A DNA stretch of 64,000 nt from Akkermansia muciniphila. Lineage in GTDB: Bacteria; Verrucomicrobiota; Verrucomicrobiia; Verrucomicrobiales; Akkermansiaceae. The notes under the pieces are model-generated. The model was not told the DNA's origin and made no database searches. It saw only the letters and a program-made list of their open reading frames with translations. Positions 36,411 through 45,841 of this stretch are shown here, one piece after another. The DNA lies in NCBI GenBank assembly GCA_947624785.1, contig CANQLV010000003.1, positions 219,063 through 283,062 on the forward strand, given 5' to 3'. Numbering within the stretch: the stretch's first letter is position 1; each line of letters begins with the position of its first letter. Position numbers and translations under genes: made by a program.

Positions 36411-38510
36411 ATGACCACGATCACGAAGTCCAGATTTGCCAGAAGAAGCCTCGTCCTGTGCGGCGTGGCGGGCGGGGCGGTCATCTGGCTGATGCTGACG
36501 CTGGTCAACCTCCAGCTGGTTTCCCCCCGGAAAACGGGCGGAGTCCCCAGCGGCGGCATTATTGAACGGGAGGTTCTCCTGCCCCAGCGCGGCCGCATCA
36601 TGGACGCCAATGAGGAGATCCTCACCAACAACATGCAGAGCTCCGAGCTGATTGCGGACGGCTACCACCTGAACGATCCCAAGACCATCAGCTGGGCGCT
36701 TGCCTATTCCAAGGCCGTCCACTCCGCCTTCTGGGGGGAAGCCGCCACGGACAAGGAGAAGGAGAAGCTCGTTTCCGGTTTCCGCAGCAAAATCCTGGGG
36801 CAGGCGGCCAGCAAGAAGGACGGCAGCAAGGAGCACAATCTCGCGAAAATCCTGCTGGAAGAGCCTGAGGACGGCCCGGAAGGGGTGGATATGGCCAAGA
36901 AGAAGCTGGAAGAGCTTTATGAGCCGGAGATGGTGAAAAAATACGTGCAGGCCCATCTGGAATACGCCGCCAGCGTGATCGCCCCCTTCCTGCCGGACAT
37001 GAGCGTGCAGGATATCATCAACACGGTGGAAAAGGACGGGGAGATTCCCAAGAAGCGCATCGTCATCGCCAAGAACCTGTCCGAGGAAAAAGCGGAACTG
37101 CTGCGCCAGGCCATCCAGAACGCCCGCGTGCAGGGGTTCCGGTTTGAGACTTCTTCCAAACGCGTTTATTCCGTGCCGGAATGCATGGTGCACATTCTGG
37201 GCTACATCGCCCAGACGAAAGACAGCGGCCCCCGCCCCGTAGCCCTTTCCGGCCTTGAAAAGCAGCTGGACGACCAGCTTCTGGGCCATAACGGCATCAG
37301 GGAGTACCGGAAGGACAGCCGGGGCCGCATCATCCCCTCCGCGGATTCCCGTTTCAAGGACGCCGTGGACGGCCTGAACGTTCGCCTGACGGTGAACATG
37401 GAGTACCAGACGATCGTGGAGGAGGAGCTGGACGCCGCCATTTCCTTTTACACGGACCAGACCCACAAGCCCCGAGGCTGCATCATCGTCGTGGAGCCCA
37501 AGACCGGCAGCATTCTGGCGATGGCCAGCCGCCCCCACTATAATTTAAATACGCGCGAGGGCCTTCAGGAAGGAGCGTACCATTTCGCCGTGCAGTCCCT
37601 GTACGAACCGGGTTCCACCTTCAAGATCGTTTCCGTCACATCCGCCGTGGACAGCGGAAAGGCCACGTTTGACACCATGATCAATTGCACGCCCTACATG
37701 GTGCCCGGCTCCCGCCCCGTCACGGACGCCCCCCGTTTCTACAGCGGCCTGACCGTGGCGGGCGTGCTGAAAAAGTCCAGCAACCCGGGCGCCTTCCGCA
37801 TTGCGCTGAAATCGGGCTGGCCCACGTATAAAAAGTATTTTGACCTGTACGGTTTTTCCTCCAAGACGGGCATCGACCTGCCGGGGGAAACCAACAGCCA
37901 GTGCCAGGACGGCAACAATTTCGTCAACTTCTCCCGCATCAGCTTCGGCTATTCCCTGATGGTCTCCCCCTTGCAGGTCGCCATGGCCTACGCCGCCATC
38001 GCGAATGACGGCGTGCGCATGCGCCCCCGGCTGGTGGACGGCATTTACGTGGACGACAAGAATTTCCAGCCCTCCCCCCCCGTGGAAGCATGCCGGGTCA
38101 TGAGCGTTAAAACGGCCCGCAACCTCCGGAACGCCCTGTTCCACGTCACGGACCTGGACGGAACCGCCAAAAGGGCGCGGATTGAAGGCTACAACGTGGG
38201 GGGCAAGACCGGCACCGCCCACAAGGTGAAGCCCACGGGCGGCTATTTTGACAACCGCTATACCGTCTCCTTTGTAGGGATGCTCCCGGTGGAGGACCCG
38301 GCCTTCGTCTGCCTCATCGTCATTGACGATCCCACCTCCAGGCACTGCCACCCCGGCGGCGGCACCGTATGCGCTCCGGTCTTCCAGAAACTGGCCACCC
38401 GCCTGGCGGCGGCCATGAACATTCCCAAGAATACCCCTTCCGCGGAGGCGGACAAGAAAGCCTCCCGCGCCCAAGCCTCTTCCTCCCCGTCCAAACCGCC
38501 GCGCAGATAA
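36411..38510 (+). CDS. ftsI: Septal peptidoglycan transpeptidase (PBP3 / FtsI)
   Basis: Class B penicillin-binding protein of 699 residues that cross-links septal peptidoglycan with FtsW. One N-terminal membrane anchor (LVLCGVAGGAVIWLMLTLVNLQL) precedes a pedestal beginning LLPQRGRIMDANEEIL. The transpeptidase has the active-site Ser in EPGSTFKIVS, the SSN motif (KKSSNPG) and KTG (VGGKTGTAHK). An insert of about 120 residues rich in Lys and Glu (residues 85-200) within the pedestal makes it longer than the enterobacterial form. The tail is Ala- and Ser-rich. It starts 16 bases after ftsL. Confidence 0.93.
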   Translation: MTTITKSRFARRSLVLCGVAGGAVIWLMLTLVNLQLVSPRKTGGVPSGGIIEREVLLPQRGRIMDANEEILTNNMQSSELIADGYHLNDPKTISWALAYSKAVHSAFWGEAATDKEKEKLVSGFRSKILGQAASKKDGSKEHNLAKILLEEPEDGPEGVDMAKKKLEELYEPEMVKKYVQAHLEYAASVIAPFLPDMSVQDIINTVEKDGEIPKKRIVIAKNLSEEKAELLRQAIQNARVQGFRFETSSKRVYSVPECMVHILGYIAQTKDSGPRPVALSGLEKQLDDQLLGHNGIREYRKDSRGRIIPSADSRFKDAVDGLNVRLTVNMEYQTIVEEELDAAISFYTDQTHKPRGCIIVVEPKTGSILAMASRPHYNLNTREGLQEGAYHFAVQSLYEPGSTFKIVSVTSAVDSGKATFDTMINCTPYMVPGSRPVTDAPRFYSGLTVAGVLKKSSNPGAFRIALKSGWPTYKKYFDLYGFSSKTGIDLPGETNSQCQDGNNFVNFSRISFGYSLMVSPLQVAMAYAAIANDGVRMRPRLVDGIYVDDKNFQPSPPVEACRVMSVKTARNLRNALFHVTDLDGTAKRARIEGYNVGGKTGTAHKVKPTGGYFDNRYTVSFVGMLPVEDPAFVCLIVIDDPTSRHCHPGGGTVCAPVFQKLATRLAAAMNIPKNTPSAEADKKASRAQASSSPSKPPRR

Positions 38511-38517
38511 TTCTATC

Positions 38518-40023
38518 ATGAAGCTACTTACCTTACTCAAAGACCTTCCCGCCCATACGCTCACCGGCTCCCCCCAGGTGAAAATCTCCCATCTGGAATG
38601 CGACAGCCGCCGCGTTCTGCCCGGCTCCTGCTATATTGCCCTGAAGGGAACCCAGGCGGACGGCCACGAGTTCATTCCGGAAGCCATCCGCCGCGGAGCC
38701 TGCGCCGTCGTCGCGGAAATGCCCTGCACGAAGGAAGCCAGGGAGGCCGGAGCCAGCTGGGTGGAGGTGAACGATTCCCGCCTGGCCGTCAGCCTGATGG
38801 GCGCGGCCTGGAACGGCCATCCCTCCCGCCACATGACCATGATAGGCGTGACGGGGACGAACGGAAAGACTACGACAGCCTACATCGCCCATTCCCTGCT
38901 GAAGCAGTCCTGGCTGCGCGCCGGGCTGATCGGCACCATCGCCTATGACAACGGGGAGGAAATCACCCCTTCCACCCACACCACGCCCGGCCCGCTGGAG
39001 CTGGAACACCTGCTGAAGGAGATGTTTGAAAACGGCTGCCGCGGCGTTTCCATGGAGGTATCCTCCCATGCGCTGGACCAGGAACGCGTGGCCGGCATCA
39101 ATTTCAACGTGGGCATTTTCACCAACCTGACCCAGGACCACCTGGATTACCACCACACCATGGAGAATTATTTCCAGGCCAAGGCGAAGTTGTTCGAGCA
39201 GATGGCGCAGGACACCAAGGCCCGCCGCAAGCCCGTGGCCGTCATCAATATTGACGACGCCTACGGCCGCCGCCTGGCGGAAATGTTTTCCGGCCGCATG
39301 GTCGTCAAGACCTACGGTTCCGCCCTGGGCGCGGATTTCCGCATGCTGGTGCACCACGCCACGGCCAAGGGCAGCGAATACGAACTGGAATACAAGGGAA
39401 AAAGCTACCTGGTGCGCGTGCCCCTGATCGGCAAATTCAACATGTACAACAGCCTGGCCGCCCTGGCCGCTGTCATCTGCGCCGGCATCCCGGTGCGGGA
39501 CGCCATCGCGAACCTCCAGAACATTCCGCAGGTTCCCGGCAGGCTCCAGCTCTTCACCCATCCGGGAGGAGCCCAGATCTTCATTGACTACGCCCACACG
39601 CCGGACGCCCTGGAAAACGTCTGCAAGACGCTCAAGGAAATCTGCTCCCGCCGCCTGATTACCGTGTTCGGCTGCGGCGGAGACCGGGACAAGGGAAAGC
39701 GCCCGCTGATGGGGGCCGTGGCCGCGCGCCTGTCGGACGCCTGCATCGTCACCTCCGATAATCCCAGGAGCGAGGAACCCCTCTCCATCATCAACCAGAT
39801 CACGGCGGCCATGCCGGAAGGCAGGTACGCTATCATCCCGGACCGCGCCCGGGCCATCGCCACGGCCATCGAACAGGCCCGGCTGGGGGACATCGTCCTG
39901 ATTGCGGGCAAGGGCCATGAAAATTACCAGGAGCTTTCCACCGGACGCATCGATTTCAGCGACGCCAAGGAAGTGCGGCGCAACATGTTCATCAAGGAAC
40001 GGGAAGAGTTCCCCCAGGCATAA
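38518..40023 (+). CDS. murE: UDP-MurNAc-L-Ala-D-Glu : meso-DAP ligase
   Basis: Adds the third residue of the peptidoglycan stem peptide. The 501-residue ligase has ATP site GVTGTNGKTTTAYI, TTPGPLELEHLL, the carbamoylated-Lys region, FTNLTQDHLDYH and YAHTPDALENV. The specificity motif DNPR appears in TSDNPRSEEPL, which marks meso-diaminopimelate rather than lysine as substrate, so the wall is of Gram-negative type. It starts 7 bases after ftsI and is 18 bases before murF. Confidence 0.96.
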   Translation: MKLLTLLKDLPAHTLTGSPQVKISHLECDSRRVLPGSCYIALKGTQADGHEFIPEAIRRGACAVVAEMPCTKEAREAGASWVEVNDSRLAVSLMGAAWNGHPSRHMTMIGVTGTNGKTTTAYIAHSLLKQSWLRAGLIGTIAYDNGEEITPSTHTTPGPLELEHLLKEMFENGCRGVSMEVSSHALDQERVAGINFNVGIFTNLTQDHLDYHHTMENYFQAKAKLFEQMAQDTKARRKPVAVINIDDAYGRRLAEMFSGRMVVKTYGSALGADFRMLVHHATAKGSEYELEYKGKSYLVRVPLIGKFNMYNSLAALAAVICAGIPVRDAIANLQNIPQVPGRLQLFTHPGGAQIFIDYAHTPDALENVCKTLKEICSRRLITVFGCGGDRDKGKRPLMGAVAARLSDACIVTSDNPRSEEPLSIINQITAAMPEGRYAIIPDRARAIATAIEQARLGDIVLIAGKGHENYQELSTGRIDFSDAKEVRRNMFIKEREEFPQA

Positions 40024-40041
40024 CACATCATTTCATCTTTC

Positions 40042-41415
40042 ATGACCTCCCTCACGGCACACGGCATCTGCAACGCCATCGGCGGAAAACTGGTCAGCGG
40101 CCCCTTTGGCAGGGCCGCTTCCGGAGGCGTGTGCACGGACAGCCGCAGCCTGCCGCCCCATGCCGTTTTCTTTGCCTTGGAGGGAGAAAATTTTGACGGC
40201 AACCTGTTTGCCCCGGAGGCCTCCCGCACGGCGGCGGCCGTCGTCGTCAGCCGCGTGGAGGAAGGGATGGACCCCTCCTGCGCCGTCATCCTGGTGAAGG
40301 ATACGCTGAAAGCCCTGCAGCAACTGGCCTCCTGGTGGCGCGCCGGGCTGACCCTCACCGCCATCGGCCTGACCGGCTCCAACGGAAAGACCTCCACCAA
40401 GGACCTGACGGCCTCCGTTCTTTCCCAGGGATTCCGCACCATCGCCACGCAGGGAAACCTGAACAACCACATCGGCGTTCCCCTCAGCATCCTCCGGGCT
40501 TCCCCGGCGGACGAGGCCGCCGTGTGGGAAATGGGCATGAACCATCCGGGAGAACTGGCCCCCCTGTGTGAAATGACGCGCCCGAAGATCGGCATCATCA
40601 CCAGCATCGGCACCTCCCACATTGAATACCTGGGCTCCCGGGAAAACATCGCCCGGGAAAAATGCACGGTGGCCCGCTGCCTGCCGGAAGACGGCTTCAT
40701 GATTTTCCCGGCGGACTGCGATTATGCGGACATGATCCGCCGGTCCACCCGCGCCGCCTGCATTGATTGCGGCATTGACGCCGGAACCGTCCGCGCGGAA
40801 AACCCGGTCTCCACGGAGAACGGAACGCGCTTCACCCTTTCCATTCCTGATTTCTGCCGGGAAGAGGTGGCACTCCCCGTCCACGGCCGCCACATGGTGG
40901 CCAATGCGCTGCTGGCCGCCGCCGCCGGCTGGGTGGCAGGTCTTGCGAAGGAGCAGATTGTCTCCGGCCTCAACCGGGCGCAACTTACGGGAGGCAGGCT
41001 CCACTGCACCCGGTTCAACGGCATTCTGGTGGTGGACGATACGTATAACGCCAATCCGGATTCCATGCAGGCAGCCCTGCACACCGTGGCGGAGCTTCCC
41101 TGCACCGGCAGGCGCTTTGCGGTGCTGGGCAAAATGGGGGAACTGGGAACGTTTTCCGAAGAAGGGCACGCGCTGGTGGGACGCACGGCGGAAAAGCTCC
41201 GCTTTGACTGCGTGGTCAGCGTGGGAACGGACGCCGCCAGGATTACGGACGCCATTTCTCCGAACTCATCCACCAAAGAACTGAACTTCGGCTCCGCGGA
41301 GGAAGCCGCCGAATGGCTCCGCAGCCACACGGCGCCCGGAGACATCGTCCTGTTCAAGGGCAGCCGCCTTGCCCGGATGGAGCAAGTCATGAACCTCACC
41401 TTCCCGCCCCAGTAA
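40042..41415 (+). CDS. murF: UDP-MurNAc-tripeptide D-Ala-D-Ala ligase
   Basis: Completes the UDP-MurNAc-pentapeptide. The 457-residue product has the ATP loop GLTGSNGKTSTKDL, NLNNHIGVPLSIL, EMGMNHPGEL, GTSHIEYLGS and VVDDTYNANPDSMQ, typical of MurF. It acts in the cytoplasm after murE and uses the D-Ala-D-Ala made by the Ddl encoded downstream. The gene is tightly packed between murE and mraY (5-base gap to mraY). Confidence 0.96.
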   Translation: MTSLTAHGICNAIGGKLVSGPFGRAASGGVCTDSRSLPPHAVFFALEGENFDGNLFAPEASRTAAAVVVSRVEEGMDPSCAVILVKDTLKALQQLASWWRAGLTLTAIGLTGSNGKTSTKDLTASVLSQGFRTIATQGNLNNHIGVPLSILRASPADEAAVWEMGMNHPGELAPLCEMTRPKIGIITSIGTSHIEYLGSRENIAREKCTVARCLPEDGFMIFPADCDYADMIRRSTRAACIDCGIDAGTVRAENPVSTENGTRFTLSIPDFCREEVALPVHGRHMVANALLAAAAGWVAGLAKEQIVSGLNRAQLTGGRLHCTRFNGILVVDDTYNANPDSMQAALHTVAELPCTGRRFAVLGKMGELGTFSEEGHALVGRTAEKLRFDCVVSVGTDAARITDAISPNSSTKELNFGSAEEAAEWLRSHTAPGDIVLFKGSRLARMEQVMNLTFPPQ

Positions 41416-41420
41416 ATTTT

Positions 41421-42524
41421 ATGCATTCCTTCATTGAACAGCTCAGCCCCGCGGGGGCGCTTGCAGAACCGGCAGGGAGAGCCCTGCTGGCCTGCCTCAT
41501 CTCTTTTGTCCTGACGATGATGTTCGCCCCGCGGGTGATCCGCGCGCTGATTTCCCTGAAAATCGGCCAGCCCATCAGAACCGCGGAGGAAGTCCACAAG
41601 CTGGCGGAACTCCACGGAGCCAAGGCGGGAACCCCCACCATGGGCGGCGTGCTGATCGTAGGGTCCATGACGGCGGCTACCCTGCTGTGCGCCAGAATGA
41701 ACAATCCCTTCATCATCTCCTGCCTGTTCGTCACCCTGGCGCTGGGCCTGCTGGGCTTCCGGGACGACTACCTGAAGGTGGCCAAGAAAACCTCCGACGG
41801 CATTTCCGCGCGTAAAAAACTCTTCATCCAGTTCCTGGCCGGGCTGGCGGGCGTCACGTTCCTGTACCTGTACCCGGAAGGCAGCCCCCGCGTGGAACTG
41901 CATGACTACGTTTCCTCCTTGTTCATTCCTTTCTACGGCCAGGTGAGCCTGCCGTGGTACGTTTACATCCTCTTCGGCACTGTGGTGGTCATGTCCGCCT
42001 CCAATGCGGTGAACCTGACGGACGGCCTGGACGGCCTCGCCTCCGGCTGCTCTGTCACCACGGGCATCTCCTACGCCATCATTGCCGCCATTTGCGGGAA
42101 CTGGCTGATGGCGGATTCCCTGAACATTCCCTTCCACCCCGGCGCAGGGGAAATCAGCGTCTTCATGATGGCCCTGGTGGGCGCCTGCCTGGGCTTCCTG
42201 TGGCACAACTGCTACCCGGCCAGGGTGTTCATGGGGGATACCGGCTCCCTGGCCCTGGGCGGAGCGTTCGGCATGGCCGCCGTCTGCACGGCGCAGGAGC
42301 TTCTTTTCATCGTCATCGGAGGCGTTTTCGTCATGGAGGCCACGTCCGTCGTTCTCCAGGTAGGCAGCTTCAAACTGCGCCACGGCAGGCGCATCTTCGC
42401 CATGGCCCCCATCCACCACCATTTTGAACTCAAGGGATGGAAGGAAACCCAGGTGATTGCCCGCTTCTGGATGATCAGCCTCCTGCTGGCGTTCCTGGGC
42501 CTTTTCCTGATCACCACTGCCTGA
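41421..42524 (+). CDS. mraY: Phospho-MurNAc-pentapeptide translocase MraY
   Basis: Inner-membrane enzyme that transfers phospho-MurNAc-pentapeptide to undecaprenyl phosphate, forming lipid I. The 367-residue protein has about ten membrane segments and the signature blocks GTPTMGGVLIV, FRDDYLKV, NAVNLTDGLDGLASG and the HHHFELKGW loop near the C terminus (APIHHHFEL). The Asp pairs of FRDDYLK and LTDGLDG are those needed for catalysis in the family. It starts 5 bases after murF. Confidence 0.96.
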   Translation: MHSFIEQLSPAGALAEPAGRALLACLISFVLTMMFAPRVIRALISLKIGQPIRTAEEVHKLAELHGAKAGTPTMGGVLIVGSMTAATLLCARMNNPFIISCLFVTLALGLLGFRDDYLKVAKKTSDGISARKKLFIQFLAGLAGVTFLYLYPEGSPRVELHDYVSSLFIPFYGQVSLPWYVYILFGTVVVMSASNAVNLTDGLDGLASGCSVTTGISYAIIAAICGNWLMADSLNIPFHPGAGEISVFMMALVGACLGFLWHNCYPARVFMGDTGSLALGGAFGMAAVCTAQELLFIVIGGVFVMEATSVVLQVGSFKLRHGRRIFAMAPIHHHFELKGWKETQVIARFWMISLLLAFLGLFLITTA

Positions 42525-42535
42525 CAACCACGAAC

Positions 42536-43846
42536 ATGCAGCTCAACAACCTCAACATCGCCGTCCTGGGAGCGGGAAGAAGCGGACGCGCCGCGGCGCG
42601 CCTCGCCATGAAGCATGGCGCCCGGGTGTGCGTGTTTGACACCTCCGCCTCCATCGGCGGCTGGCCGGAAGATATTCCCCTGCACGCCGCCGCCACGGAG
42701 GAAGACGGGCGCGCCTTCCGCGCGGACCTGGTGGTCATCTCCCCCGGCATTGAGACGGACAGCCCCTTCGTCAAATCCTTTGGCCGGGAAGGCGTGGAAA
42801 CCATCGGTGAAATGGAGCTGGCCTGCCGCTTCTACCATGGCCGCATCATCGCCATCACCGGCACCAACGGAAAAACCACCACCACGTCCCTGGTGGAAAA
42901 AATCCTGCTTCGCGCCGGAATGGCGGCCGTCGCCTGCGGCAATTACGGCGTCCCGATGGCGGAAATCCTGCTCCGGGATTCCGTGCCGGACGTGCTGGCG
43001 CTGGAGGTCAGCTCCTTCCAATTGGAAACCATCCGCGATTTTCACCCGGACGTGGCCGTATGGCTCAATTTTGCGCCGGACCACATGGACCGCTACAAGT
43101 CCGTGGAGGATTACTACCGCGCCAAGCTGCACATCTTCGACAACCAGACGGAAGAAGACCTGGCCGTCGTCCGCGCCGGGGAAAGGCTTCCACGCCTGAA
43201 AGCCCCCGTACGCACCTTCAGCGCGGAAGACGCGGCGGCGGACCTTTATTACCGGGAACCGCGGGTCATGGAGGGAGACAAGCCCCTGCTGAACCTGGCG
43301 GATACCACCCTGAGCCAGCGCCACAACGCGGAAAACGTCATGGCCGCCCTCCTGGCCTGCCGCCACCTGGGCATTCCCGCGGAAACCGCCGCGGAAGTAT
43401 TGAAGGAATTCACGCCGCCCGGCCACCGCTGCGAGACCGTCCGCACGCTGGACGGCGTGCTGTGGCTGAACGATTCCAAGGCCACGAACCTGCACGCGCT
43501 GGAAGCGGCCCTGAAATCCCAGAATTCCCCGGTCATCCTGATTGCCGGGGGCAAGGACAAGGGGCTGGATTACGTGCCCCTCCAGCCCGCGCTGAAGGAG
43601 AAGGTGCGCGTCTGCGTGGTATTCGGCCAGATTGCGGACCAGCTCCAGAACGCCTTTTCCTCCGTGGTTCCCACGCAAAAAGCCGCGGACGTGGCGGACT
43701 GCGTGGCCAAGGCCCGCGCCCTCGCCAGGCCGGGAGACACCGTCCTGTTCTCCCCCGGCACCTCCTCCTTTGACATGTTCACCGGCTACGCCCAGCGCGG
43801 CCAGGCCTTCCGGGACGCGGTGAACGCCCTCTCCCCCCTTTCCTGA
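42536..43846 (+). CDS. murD: UDP-MurNAc-L-Ala : D-Glu ligase
   Basis: Adds D-glutamate to UDP-MurNAc-L-alanine. The 436-residue protein starts with an N-terminal Rossmann-like domain (IAVLGAGRSGRAAARLA), followed by the ATP loop AITGTNGKTTTTSL, LEVSSFQLET, NFAPDHMDRY, HNAENVMAALLA, NDSKATNLHALEAAL and GGKDKGLDY. The ATG at 42536 is chosen because the Rossmann strand follows at once. In order it lies between mraY and the LysM gene. Confidence 0.96.
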   Translation: MQLNNLNIAVLGAGRSGRAAARLAMKHGARVCVFDTSASIGGWPEDIPLHAAATEEDGRAFRADLVVISPGIETDSPFVKSFGREGVETIGEMELACRFYHGRIIAITGTNGKTTTTSLVEKILLRAGMAAVACGNYGVPMAEILLRDSVPDVLALEVSSFQLETIRDFHPDVAVWLNFAPDHMDRYKSVEDYYRAKLHIFDNQTEEDLAVVRAGERLPRLKAPVRTFSAEDAAADLYYREPRVMEGDKPLLNLADTTLSQRHNAENVMAALLACRHLGIPAETAAEVLKEFTPPGHRCETVRTLDGVLWLNDSKATNLHALEAALKSQNSPVILIAGGKDKGLDYVPLQPALKEKVRVCVVFGQIADQLQNAFSSVVPTQKAADVADCVAKARALARPGDTVLFSPGTSSFDMFTGYAQRGQAFRDAVNALSPLS

Positions 43847-43869
43847 CAACCCACCAGAAACCCACCATC

Positions 43870-44670
43870 ATGAAAACGACCAAGACCCCCGATCACAATC
43901 CGACCGGACGCACGCGTCCGAAACGCAAAATGGGCACCATGCTCCGTGCCAAGCTCAGCAGATACCGCGCCCGCGTCTCCGAATTTGAAGATGACGCGCC
44001 CAGCAGCACCGTCGTACGCTGGCTCGTCGTCCTCCTTCTTCTTCATCTTCTCGTCATCGGCGGCGTCTATGTGCGCAGCACCTGGTTCAGGAATACGACG
44101 GAGACCGTGGAAATGGCAACCGCCCTTCCCGCGCCGCCCACCGTTTCCCAGACGCCCGCTCCTGCGGCTCCCCCCGCGGTTCTGCCCCAGGCTCCCCAGG
44201 CAGCTCCCGCGGCTCCGGTCACCATCACGCAGCCGGAACAGGTGGTGGACGCGCGCCCGAACAGGCAGCCGGCCCCCGCCGTGCAGGAACACATTCCGGA
44301 CGCCGCTCCGGTGGCAGGTCCTGCGCGCCACATCGTGCGGACGGGGGATACGTGGGAACGCGTCGCCCGTGACAACCAGGTGGCCGTCAATGACCTGAAA
44401 GCCGTCAATCCCAGGGTGCAGCGCCTTGTCAGCGGAAGCACGCTTGTCATTCCGGCGCGCCCCGGCGACAAGATGGCGCCGGAAAAAACCGCCGCGCCGG
44501 AAACGGAACTGGAGGGCGTGGCGCACATCGTGAAGAAGGGTGAAACCCTCTCCGTGATTGCCCGCAAGTACAAGATGAACTGGCGCTCCCTCCAGAAATT
44601 CAACAAGATGAACGACCGGGACGTCGCGCGCCTCAAGATCGGGCAAAAGATCATGATTCCCAAGAAGTAA
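43870..44670 (+). CDS. Membrane-anchored protein with two LysM domains
   Basis: A 266-residue protein with a basic N terminus, one transmembrane helix at about residues 56-73 (WLVVLLLLHLLVIGGVYV), a Pro/Ala-rich linker and two LysM modules: RHIVRTGDTWERVARDNQV at about 155 and AHIVKKGETLSVIARKYKM at about 218. LysM modules bind the N-acetylglucosamine of peptidoglycan, so the protein probably tethers the inner membrane to the wall at division sites. A gene of this kind inside the dcw cluster, between murD and ftsW, is not standard in model bacteria. No catalytic domain is seen. Confidence 0.88.
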   Translation: MKTTKTPDHNPTGRTRPKRKMGTMLRAKLSRYRARVSEFEDDAPSSTVVRWLVVLLLLHLLVIGGVYVRSTWFRNTTETVEMATALPAPPTVSQTPAPAAPPAVLPQAPQAAPAAPVTITQPEQVVDARPNRQPAPAVQEHIPDAAPVAGPARHIVRTGDTWERVARDNQVAVNDLKAVNPRVQRLVSGSTLVIPARPGDKMAPEKTAAPETELEGVAHIVKKGETLSVIARKYKMNWRSLQKFNKMNDRDVARLKIGQKIMIPKK

Positions 44671-44698
44671 ATCTTTCTCTCCTCCCGCCCCTGCCGCC

Positions 44699-45841
44699 AT
44701 GTCTTCCAAAGTCTGCATGATTCTGGTCTGGTTCTTCGTCATCTGCCTTCTGGTCGTGGGCCTGGTGATGGTATCCAGCACGGCGGCCTGGGCGGAGGAA
44801 ACCAAGCACCCGTACGAACCCCTGTTCAAGCAGACCGCCTTTGCCTGCGCGGGCCTGGTGGGGGCCATGATCCTCTCCCGGATAGATTACCGGATATGGC
44901 GGAAGTACATCTGGTGGATCCTGGGGTTCGCCTGCTTCCTGCTGGTGCTGTGCTACGTGCCGGGCATCGGGAAGGAGATCAACGGGGAACGCCGCTGGAT
45001 CACCATCGGCATGCAGTTCCAGCCCAGTGAATGCGCCAAGCTCTGCATGATGATGGCGCTGGCCAACTGGCTGGCCCTGTACCGGGACCGCACTACCTCC
45101 TTCTGGTGGGGGTTCGTGATGCCCGGCGTCATCTTCGGCATTCCGCTGGCTCTGATTCTTTTTGAAAAGGACATGGGCACCTCCGTAGCGCTGGCCCTGG
45201 CCGCGTTCTGCGTGATGTTCGTAGCCGGCACGCGCAAGATTTACCTGGGCGGCGCCCTCGCGCTCGCCGGAGCGGCCCTGTACGTTCTGGTGCAGAGCAA
45301 CGCCAACCGACTGGAACGCTTCCTGGCCTGGAAGGATCTGGACGCCCACCGCCTGGGCGCAGGGCTCCAGCAGTACCGCGCCTCCATCGCCCTGTCCCGC
45401 GGCGGTCTGGACGGGGTGGGCCTGGGCAACAGCGCGGAAAAGCACGGCACGCTTCCCTTCGCTCATACAGATTTCATCTTCGCCCCGCTTGGGGAGGAGT
45501 TCGGCTTTTACGGAACCATGTTCGTCCTGCTCTGCTATTTCCTGATGACCTATGCGGGCATCGGCGTGGCCATGCAGTGCCGGGACGCCTACGGCCGGTT
45601 CCTGGCCGTGGGGATCGTCGCCATCATCTTCTGCCCCGCTATCCTGAACATTGCCGTGGTGACCAACGCCGTGCCCAACTCCGGGTTGCCGCTGCCCTTC
45701 ATCAGCTTCGGGGGCACCAACCTGGTCTTCACGCTGGCCGCCCTGGGCATGCTTACCAGCATTCAGAGATTTTCCACCGGTGCACAGCCCAACTGTGAAA
45801 TCACCCGCAAAGACGAACGCTCCATTGATGTAAGATTATGA
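44699..45841 (+). CDS. ftsW: Septal peptidoglycan polymerase FtsW (SEDS family)
   Basis: SEDS glycosyltransferase that polymerises lipid II at the septum with FtsI. The 380-residue membrane protein has about ten helices, the GERRWITIGMQFQPSECAKL loop, the RLGAGLQQYRASIALSRGGLDGVGLGNS block and the C-terminal NAVPNSGLPLPFISFGGTNLV signature. Location in the dcw cluster favours FtsW over RodA. Its stop overlaps the murG ATG (ATGA), implying translational coupling. Confidence 0.94.
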   Translation: MSSKVCMILVWFFVICLLVVGLVMVSSTAAWAEETKHPYEPLFKQTAFACAGLVGAMILSRIDYRIWRKYIWWILGFACFLLVLCYVPGIGKEINGERRWITIGMQFQPSECAKLCMMMALANWLALYRDRTTSFWWGFVMPGVIFGIPLALILFEKDMGTSVALALAAFCVMFVAGTRKIYLGGALALAGAALYVLVQSNANRLERFLAWKDLDAHRLGAGLQQYRASIALSRGGLDGVGLGNSAEKHGTLPFAHTDFIFAPLGEEFGFYGTMFVLLCYFLMTYAGIGVAMQCRDAYGRFLAVGIVAIIFCPAILNIAVVTNAVPNSGLPLPFISFGGTNLVFTLAALGMLTSIQRFSTGAQPNCEITRKDERSIDVRL

